Position numbers and translations under genes: made by a program. This document shows, one piece after another, positions 7,736 to 12,209 of a DNA stretch of 12,209 bases (the first letter of the stretch is position 1; each line of letters opens with the position of its first letter). A model generated the notes under the pieces. That model saw only the letters and a list, made by a program, of their open reading frames with translations. It was not told the DNA's origin and made no database searches. The DNA is from an uncultured Prevotella sp. Lineage in GTDB: Bacteria; Bacteroidota; Bacteroidia; Bacteroidales; Bacteroidaceae. The stretch lies in contig CALZAP010000014.1 of the NCBI GenBank assembly GCA_945614335.1, forward strand, positions 1-12,209. Reading direction: 5' to 3'.

Positions 7736-10009
7736 CTATACCGGGTCTACATCGTAATATACGGTGAGCGTGGAGTAGCGCTTGTCGGCAAGTATGGCCT
7801 CGCGTGCTCTCTTCAGATACAGCCTCACCTTTGCCATGTCGATGCCGTTTTCCAGTTTCAGCACCACCATGCGTATGTTGAGTGTCTTGACTTTCCCCAC
7901 TTCAGGCTTCACCGGACCTTTCACCCTGTCGCCAAACCACTGCCGCAGCCACGACGACACCTCTATTGCGGCCGTGTCCACGGTCTTGTCGTTGCTGTGC
8001 TTCATATAGAGGTATACGAGATGATAGAAGGGCGGATAGTGAAACTGGAGGCGCTCGGAGAGCTGGTCGTTGTACATGCCGAGATAGTCTCCCCTGGTCA
8101 CTTGGCTGATTACGGGCAGGTTTGGCGAGTAAGTCTGTATCACCACGAGCCCCCTCTTGCCCCTTCTTCCTGCTCGTCCTCCCACTTGAGCCATCATCAT
8201 GTAGGCGTGCTCGTAAGCCCTGAAGTCGGGATAGTTGAGCATGTTGTCGGCGTTAAGTATTCCCACCACGCTCACCTTGTCGAAGTCAAGTCCCTTTGTC
8301 ACCATCTGAGTACCGATGAGGATGTTTGTCCTGCCGGCCGAGAAGTCGCGGATGATTCTCTCGTAGGCGTTGCGCGTGCGGGTGGTGTCGAGGTCCATTC
8401 GGGCAATGCTTGCCTCGGGGAAAGCCTCTCTGAGGGCGTCTTCTATGCGTTCGGTCCCGCTGCCTTTCGGTCGAAGCTCCTTGCAGCCGCAAGCCGGACA
8501 TACATCGGGCACCTGATAGGTGAATCCGCAGTAGTGGCACACGAGCTGGTTTGTGGTCCTGTGGAGTGTGAGGCTCACGTCGCAGTGGTTGCAGTGTGGC
8601 ACCCATCCGCATTGCTTGCACTCTATCAGCGGGGCATATCCGCGGCGGTTTTGGAACACTATGGCCTGTTCGCCACGTTCGAGAGCCTCCCTTATCTTCC
8701 CCAACAACAGAGGCGAGAACATCCCCACCATCATCTTCCTGCGCCGCAGGTCGCCAATGTCCACTATCTCAGTCTCAGGCAGTTCCACGCCGCTGTATCT
8801 TGTGGTAAGGTTTACGAGGCCGTACTTTCCTGTGGTGGCGTTACGGTAAGTCTCGATGCTTGGCGTGGCAGTGCCGAGGAGTGTTTTCGCTCCTGTCATC
8901 TGCGCCAGCACGAGAGCCACGCTTCGGGCATGGTAGCGCGGGGCGGGGTCTTGCTGCTTGTAGCTTGTCTCGTGTTCCTCGTCCACAATCACCAGCCCCA
9001 ACCTTTGGAATGGCAGCATCACCGCCGACCTTGCGCCGAGTATCACCTCGTAAGGCTCGTCGGAGAGTTGTTTTTGCCATATCTCCACACGTTCGGCGTC
9101 GGAATATTTCGAGTGGTAGATGCCGAGCCTTCTTCCAAACACCTTTTTCAGGCGGCTCATTATCTGTACGGTAAGGGCTATTTCAGGCAGCAGGTAGAGC
9201 ACCTGTCGGCCACGGTCTATTTCCTGTTGTATGAGATTGATGTATATTTCGGTCTTTCCGCTCGACGTCACTCCGTGTAGCAGCACACAGTTTTTCGACT
9301 CCATCTGCAGCCTTATCTCGTCCATGGCCTTCTGCTGTGCGGGGTTAAGCCTGTTCACTCGTTCGGGGTGCGGTTCTCCTCCGTCGTTAAGTCGTCCCAC
9401 CTCCTTCTCGTATGTCACGAGCAGTCCGCGTTTCACGAGCTCGTTTATCACGTTCAGTGTCTGTGCCGAGGCGTTCACCAGCTCGTCTCTTGTTATTTCC
9501 ACAATCTTTCCCGGCTGTGTGTCCGCCCCAATCTCGTCCCAATGAGAGATATGTAGGAAGCAAGTGAAGGCTTCGAGTTGTTTTGCAGCCCTTTTCAGCA
9601 TGTTGAGCGCAATGTGGAGCGAGGCTTCGCTCTGAAAGGCGGGAGCCAGCGCCACATACATCTCGGTAGAAGGCCTGTAGCCGTCTTCCGCCTTTAGTCC
9701 TGAAGGCAGTGCCGCCTTGTAGATGTCGCCCATGGCAGAGAGATAATAGCTGGAAATCCAGCTCCAAAGTTTCAGCTGCAGTGTGTTGACAATGGGACTT
9801 TGGTCTATTCTCTGCTTCAGCGGCTTCACCTTGTAGCCTTGTGGTGTGGAGTCGTGCAGTCGTGCCACAAGGGCCACGTATGTCTTTGTCTTTCCGAAAG
9901 GCACGAGCACCCTGCATCCCACGAGCCCTTCCTGCTGGATAGACTCTGGTATGGAATAAGTGAAAAAACCCTCTAAAGGTAGTGGAAGGACGACATCGGC
10001 ATATCTCAT
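7736..10009 (-). CDS. priA: Primosomal protein N' (PriA), replication-restart DNA helicase, 757 aa
   Basis: PriA binds stalled or collapsed replication forks, unwinds the lagging arm with 3'-5' polarity and helps reload the replicative helicase. The N-terminus (MRYADVVLPLPLEGFFTYSI) is the typical 3'-OH-binding domain. The helicase core has Walker A GVTSSGKT (246-253), the DEEH box (343-346), LGTATPS (378-384) and motif VI QVGGRAGR (608-615). Eight cysteines (C464, C467, C473, C476, C491, C494, C504, C507) form the two zinc sites inserted in the helicase core. Length is normal for the family (E. coli 732 aa). The ATG at 10009 fits the family start. It lies 54 bp downstream of tRNA-Arg on the same strand with no separate TAnnTTTG box seen between them, so the tRNA promoter may also serve priA. 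No key residue is missing. Confidence 0.97.
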   Translation of the reverse strand: MRYADVVLPLPLEGFFTYSIPESIQQEGLVGCRVLVPFGKTKTYVALVARLHDSTPQGYKVKPLKQRIDQSPIVNTLQLKLWSWISSYYLSAMGDIYKAALPSGLKAEDGYRPSTEMYVALAPAFQSEASLHIALNMLKRAAKQLEAFTCFLHISHWDEIGADTQPGKIVEITRDELVNASAQTLNVINELVKRGLLVTYEKEVGRLNDGGEPHPERVNRLNPAQQKAMDEIRLQMESKNCVLLHGVTSSGKTEIYINLIQQEIDRGRQVLYLLPEIALTVQIMSRLKKVFGRRLGIYHSKYSDAERVEIWQKQLSDEPYEVILGARSAVMLPFQRLGLVIVDEEHETSYKQQDPAPRYHARSVALVLAQMTGAKTLLGTATPSIETYRNATTGKYGLVNLTTRYSGVELPETEIVDIGDLRRRKMMVGMFSPLLLGKIREALERGEQAIVFQNRRGYAPLIECKQCGWVPHCNHCDVSLTLHRTTNQLVCHYCGFTYQVPDVCPACGCKELRPKGSGTERIEDALREAFPEASIARMDLDTTRTRNAYERIIRDFSAGRTNILIGTQMVTKGLDFDKVSVVGILNADNMLNYPDFRAYEHAYMMMAQVGGRAGRRGKRGLVVIQTYSPNLPVISQVTRGDYLGMYNDQLSERLQFHYPPFYHLVYLYMKHSNDKTVDTAAIEVSSWLRQWFGDRVKGPVKPEVGKVKTLNIRMVVLKLENGIDMAKVRLYLKRAREAILADKRYSTLTVYYDVDPV

Positions 10010-10063
10010 TGTCCGTATGGCATTGGGAGGTGGTTAATAAAAAAATGGAATAGGTGTGTGTAG

Positions 10064-10135
10064 TATCCCGACCGGGAATCGAACCCGGATCTACTCTTTA
10101 GGAGAGAGTTGTTCTATCCATTGAACTATCAGGAC
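10064..10135 (-). tRNA. tRNA-Arg (anticodon CCT)
   Basis: On the minus strand a full cloverleaf folds over 72 nt: acceptor GTCCTGA/TCGGGAT (with G-U at the first pair), D stem GTTC/GAAC, anticodon stem ACTCT/AGAGT with loop CTCCTAA, a 4-nt variable loop, and T stem CCGGG/CCCGG with loop TTCGATT. Anticodon CCT reads AGG (Arg). The discriminator is A; CCA is not encoded and must be added after transcription. Confidence 0.96.
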
Positions 10136-10161
10136 CCACTACTAAGATTTGTTACCGGGTG

Positions 10162-10192
10162 CAAAATTACAACAAATGGTTGAAAAAACAAA
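10162..10192 (-). promoter_or_regulatory. Bacteroidota-type promoter for tRNA-Arg (and possibly priA)
   Basis: Read on the minus strand, TTTG (10192-10189) and TAATTTTG (10169-10162, matching TAnnTTTG) are separated by 19 bp. Transcription would start near 10155, about 20 nt before the mature tRNA 5' end at 10135. Confidence 0.7.
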
Positions 10193-10249
10193 ATAAATAT
10201 CGCATTTGTGAAAGCTTTTTTACTGTTTTTTTGCAAATTAACCCCTTTT

Positions 10250-10283
10250 TTTGCGTAATGAATCGAAAAAAGTAGTATATTTG
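10250..10283 (+). promoter_or_regulatory. Bacteroidota-type promoter for the 219-aa hypothetical gene
   Basis: TATATTTG at 10276-10283 matches the TAnnTTTG -7 box, with TTTG at 10250-10253 as a candidate -33 box (22-bp gap, slightly long). It lies 33 bp before the ATG at 10317 and is divergent from the tRNA promoter, with about 80 bp of AT-rich DNA between the two -33 boxes and their surroundings. Confidence 0.6.
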
Positions 10284-10316
10284 CAACAGAATTGCAACCT
10301 CAAACAATATTTGGAT

Positions 10317-10976
10317 ATGGCGAGAAAATCAAATTGGAACGACGACTATTGGCTTTATGTCATGCAGCTTTACATGCGGCGCCCCACCGGCGTGAAACCG
10401 CTTTATGCCAAGGCGGCCATAGACCTGAGCCTTGAGCTACACATTCACCCGAAGGAAATATTGGCGCGCCAAATGGATATTGAGACCCTGAGCACACCTC
10501 GCATAGAGCGCATCTGGGACGTGTATGGCGACAATCCGCGCAAGCTCTCCCGTGCCGTCAGGCTGCTGCGTTCGATGAAGGGGTTTGGCAGTGCCGACGA
10601 GTTTTACGAAGGAGTGGAGACGGTGGAGAGTTTCGAGCGCGACTTCCGTCCTGTCAATTCCAGTGGCCTCCAGCCCATAGCCCTTGTGCTCATCCTCGAC
10701 CTCTACTTCCGCCTCACCCCGCTTACGATGGTGGCAGAGACTCCCGAGGTTGTACAGCTCGCCCGCCTCATCGACCAGCCCGCCTCCACCGTGGTTCATG
10801 TGCTCACCATTTTTCTCCAGCTCGACCCGTTCATCTCGCGCCAGTCAGTCTCCGCCGACGACCCGTTGCTCCCCCACTGCCAGGAAGTGTGGAACACCTA
10901 CGGCAACATCAAGACCGAACAGCTCTGCCAGCTTGCAGACGAGCTGAAGGCATACTATTCAACAGCCGGAAAGTAA
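10317..10976 (+). CDS. Conserved-looking helical protein of unknown function, 219 aa
   Basis: I do not recognise a characterised family. I chose ATG 10317 (MARKSNWNDDYW) because the upstream in-frame TTG at 10251 overlaps the promoter boxes. The protein has no signal peptide or clear membrane segment and is predicted mostly helical, so probably cytoplasmic. It seems to hold two related halves: residues about 28-88 (KAAIDLSLELHIHPKEIL then RIWDVYGDNPRKLSRAVRLLR) and about 145-213 (VVQLARLIDQPASTVVHVL then EVWNTYGNIKTEQLCQLADEL). Each has a helix pair followed by an xxWxxYG turn and another helix. Codon use resembles the neighbouring housekeeping genes, which supports real coding. It is divergent from tRNA-Arg and has its own promoter. 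A nucleic-acid or protein-scaffold role is possible, but nothing in the sequence decides it. Confidence 0.8.
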   Translation: MARKSNWNDDYWLYVMQLYMRRPTGVKPLYAKAAIDLSLELHIHPKEILARQMDIETLSTPRIERIWDVYGDNPRKLSRAVRLLRSMKGFGSADEFYEGVETVESFERDFRPVNSSGLQPIALVLILDLYFRLTPLTMVAETPEVVQLARLIDQPASTVVHVLTIFLQLDPFISRQSVSADDPLLPHCQEVWNTYGNIKTEQLCQLADELKAYYSTAGK

Positions 10977-11279
10977 AGTGAGCAGATGGCAGTCATGTCA
11001 ACGTTGTGTATGTTGCTGTTGGCTGTTTTTTGATGACTATTATTATTTTGGTTTCTGAAGATATCTTTGTGGACTTTGTAAAAGCTTCTTTAGCTGCTCT
11101 CTGTATCTTCCAACAGCGAAAATTTCTTTGTGTCTCTGTGTTTAAAATTATACCAGCTCCTATATAACAATAGTTATTTCACGTTTCGCTCTTGGCAAGG
11201 CCAAATGGAAAACTGAATAGTTACATCAAACATGAAAATAAGTTAAATAATTCAACTTTCCCACCTCTTATTAAAGTGA
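10977..11279. other. Intergenic stretch without an intact gene
   Basis: About 300 bp, AT-rich, with no open frame of convincing coding character. It holds a 34-bp segment resembling the downstream barrel gene (10993-11026) and low-complexity T/G-rich phrases such as CTTTGTGTCTCTGTGTTT (11126-11143) and TCTTTGTGGACTTTGT (11064-11079). I found no TAnnTTTG promoter box, tRNA or clear hairpin terminator. It reads as degraded DNA. Confidence 0.6.
10993..11026. repeat. 34-bp near-duplicate of barrel-gene segment 12020-12053
   Basis: Bases 10993-11026 match 12020-12053 in the same orientation at 30 of 34 positions. The differences are at 11003, 11009, 11014 and 11020 (G, T, T, T here; A in every case in the other copy). 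Read on the minus strand in the barrel frame, this copy encodes TANSNIHNVDM where the gene has TAYSYIHNVDM. Similarity stops sharply at both ends. Confidence 0.75.
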
Positions 11280-11534
11280 AATCTACTGGCTTTAGATATG
11301 AGGGCGGGTGTATTCCAGATGGCTATGAGGTTGATACATATCCTCGAACTGAAATACATGTCGAAGAAGGACTATACCGAGGAGGCAGCCGAAAAGCAGT
11401 GGCAGGAGGCCGTGGAGCAGATAAACGGCTATGCCGTGGCTCCAAGAGTGGAAGCCCTGCGCCAAGGCACACAGATGCACAAAATCGTGATGCAGTTCGT
11501 CGGTTGGGAACTCGCGAGGATGGAGGAAGTATAA
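11280..11534 (+). pseudogene. C-terminal remnant of a PD-(D/E)XK nuclease / AAA-ATPase-like protein
   Basis: The frame ending at TAA 11532-11534 has coding-like codon use and contains ILELKYMSKKD, then EAAEKQWQEAVEQINGYA, then IVMQFVGWELARMEEV. From memory of the family, this matches the C-terminal nuclease-like end of the large AAA-ATPase-like proteins common in Bacteroidales (ELKY carries the E-x-K motif, followed by an ALAQI/EAVEQI-GYA helix). Such proteins are usually about 500 aa or longer; only about 60-80 residues remain. The frame is open only from 11280, after a TGA. A neighbouring frame reads CIPDGYEVDTY just before the ELKY strand, so a frameshift near 11340 (for example a 2-nt loss) may join the two. 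A short real gene from ATG 11358 (58 aa) is possible but less likely. It ends 12 bp from the convergent barrel gene. Confidence 0.5.
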
Positions 11535-11546
11535 TCATTGAATCGC

Positions 11547-12209
11547 TTATTGTTTCTTTGGATTCTTATTGAACTTGTATTGAATGCTCAACATGAGATA
11601 AGATGGAAGACTGAGCTGCCATGTCTCAATGCGAGCCTGGGAGTTGAAGGTGCTATGGGTCGATGAAATCTGATGAAGCAGGTCGAAGGCCTTAGCTGCC
11701 AAGACGAAACTGCCTTTGAGAAACGATCGGTCTATCTGTAAATTCCACAATAGATTGTCGGTACACATAGAACTGTCTGCATAGCCACGACGGCTGTACA
11801 TTCTTATGTCGGTTGACAAATGCATCTTCCATGGAAGATTGGCTTGCAAAATGCCACCATAGTTGAGGTTGAGACTGTTGATGTCATCAACGCCAGCCAC
11901 TCGTAATCCAGTCCAAGAAATGCCTCCAAGCAACGAAAAGGTAAATGAGTCTTGCTTGTATTCCAGTTTCATATTCTGCTCAACAATATGCTGTTTCACC
12001 GTGCTTGAAGCATTGTCCTTCATGTCAACATTGTGAATGTAGCTGTAGGCTGTATGGCACTCCATATTCAGCTTGCGGTTATTAGTCATGGCACGTCGTA
12101 CGTCGAAACTGTTCTTACAATTCCAATTACCACTCACGTTGACTGGCATGTAAGTATATGCACCTGTATTGCTGTTGTATATTGAATTCATTGCCACGAG
12201 GTTGTCCAT
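11547..12209 (-). CDS. Outer-membrane beta-barrel protein (TonB-dependent-receptor-like), C-terminal 220 aa; 5' end outside window
   Basis: The visible part is made of alternating amphipathic beta-strands rich in Tyr, Ser, Asn and Thr. It ends in a terminal block typical of large Bacteroidota outer-membrane barrels: AFDLLHQISSTHSTFNSQAR, ETWQLSLPSYLMLSIQYKFN, then a short basic tail (NPKKQ). I assign it to the TonB-dependent or OMP_b-brl_3-like superfamily by that C-terminal pattern. These proteins are generally 700-900 aa, so most of the gene, including any plug domain and signal peptide, lies beyond base 12209; the ATG at the edge is probably internal. The stop is at 11547-11549. A 34-bp piece of this gene (12020-12053) recurs at 10993-11026. 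The ligand is unknown. Confidence 0.8.
   Translation of the reverse strand: MDNLVAMNSIYNSNTGAYTYMPVNVSGNWNCKNSFDVRRAMTNNRKLNMECHTAYSYIHNVDMKDNASSTVKQHIVEQNMKLEYKQDSFTFSLLGGISWTGLRVAGVDDINSLNLNYGGILQANLPWKMHLSTDIRMYSRRGYADSSMCTDNLLWNLQIDRSFLKGSFVLAAKAFDLLHQISSTHSTFNSQARIETWQLSLPSYLMLSIQYKFNKNPKKQ

Noticed and set aside
7997..9280. 427-aa open frame on the plus strand
   Set aside because: It lies wholly antisense to priA, whose motifs are all present; the translation is His/Ser/Val-rich with no domain, as expected for a shadow of a biased coding strand.
10064..10135. tRNA-Arg as the attachment site of an integrated element
   Set aside because: No integrase gene and no repeat of the tRNA 3' end were seen in the window.
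10251..10316. Upstream TTG start for the 219-aa gene
   Set aside because: It overlaps the -33 and -7 promoter boxes, so it would not be transcribed; ATG 10317 is preferred.
11064..11143. T/G-rich phrases as a regulatory element
   Set aside because: Low-complexity text without a promoter box or stable stem; such phrases seem frequent in gaps of this phylum, but I cannot verify that here.
11192..11572. 126-aa open frame on the plus strand
   Set aside because: Its second half reads the PD-(D/E)XK remnant out of frame (Arg/Gly-rich) and it runs into the convergent barrel gene. Only the short piece before about 11340 might belong to the remnant before a frameshift.

Overview
The window looks like chromosomal DNA of a Bacteroidota member, most likely order Bacteroidales and plausibly a Prevotella-like genus (the genus is a guess). 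The evidence is three promoters of the Bacteroidota type (TTTG near -33, TAnnTTTG near -7) at 3656-3687, 10162-10192 (minus) and 10250-10283; GTG/ATG starts with no strong Shine-Dalgarno; periplasmic TlpA-type thioredoxin proteins; and the C-terminus of a large outer-membrane beta-barrel protein of a type common in this phylum.

Layout. 1-3619 (+): the 3' end of a periplasmic thioredoxin-domain gene, then a 1013-aa paralogue in which the same thioredoxin module is followed by a serine alpha/beta hydrolase. 3722-6694 (+), with its own promoter: a 990-aa membrane protein joining a periplasmic SGNH hydrolase to an MBOAT O-acyltransferase, probably an envelope-glycan O-acetylation machine in one chain. 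6695-6842: a convergent junction holding a 7-bp tandem repeat and its inverted copy. 6843-7508 (-): flavin reductase-rubredoxin fusion. 7509-7735: a second intergenic region built from tandem repeats and a longer complementary array. 7736-10009 (-): priA, the replication-restart helicase. 10064-10135 (-): tRNA-Arg(CCT), upstream of priA on the same strand. 10317-10976 (+): a 219-aa helical protein of unknown function with an apparent internal duplication, transcribed divergently from the tRNA. 10977-11546: a decayed region with a 34-bp near copy of part of the neighbouring barrel gene and the C-terminal remnant of a PD-(D/E)XK/AAA-ATPase-like gene. 11547-12209 (-): C-terminal part of the outer-membrane barrel protein, cut by the window edge.

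How they fit together. The left half is cell-envelope biology: periplasmic redox and hydrolase proteins plus an acyltransferase. The middle is housekeeping (redox, replication restart, tRNA). The right end looks like accessory DNA undergoing decay. No complete new defence system or mobile element is visible. The most unusual features are the two multidomain fusions, the paired direct/inverted tandem-repeat arrays between genes, and the 34-bp near-duplication in which all four differences fall on A in the copy inside the barrel gene.
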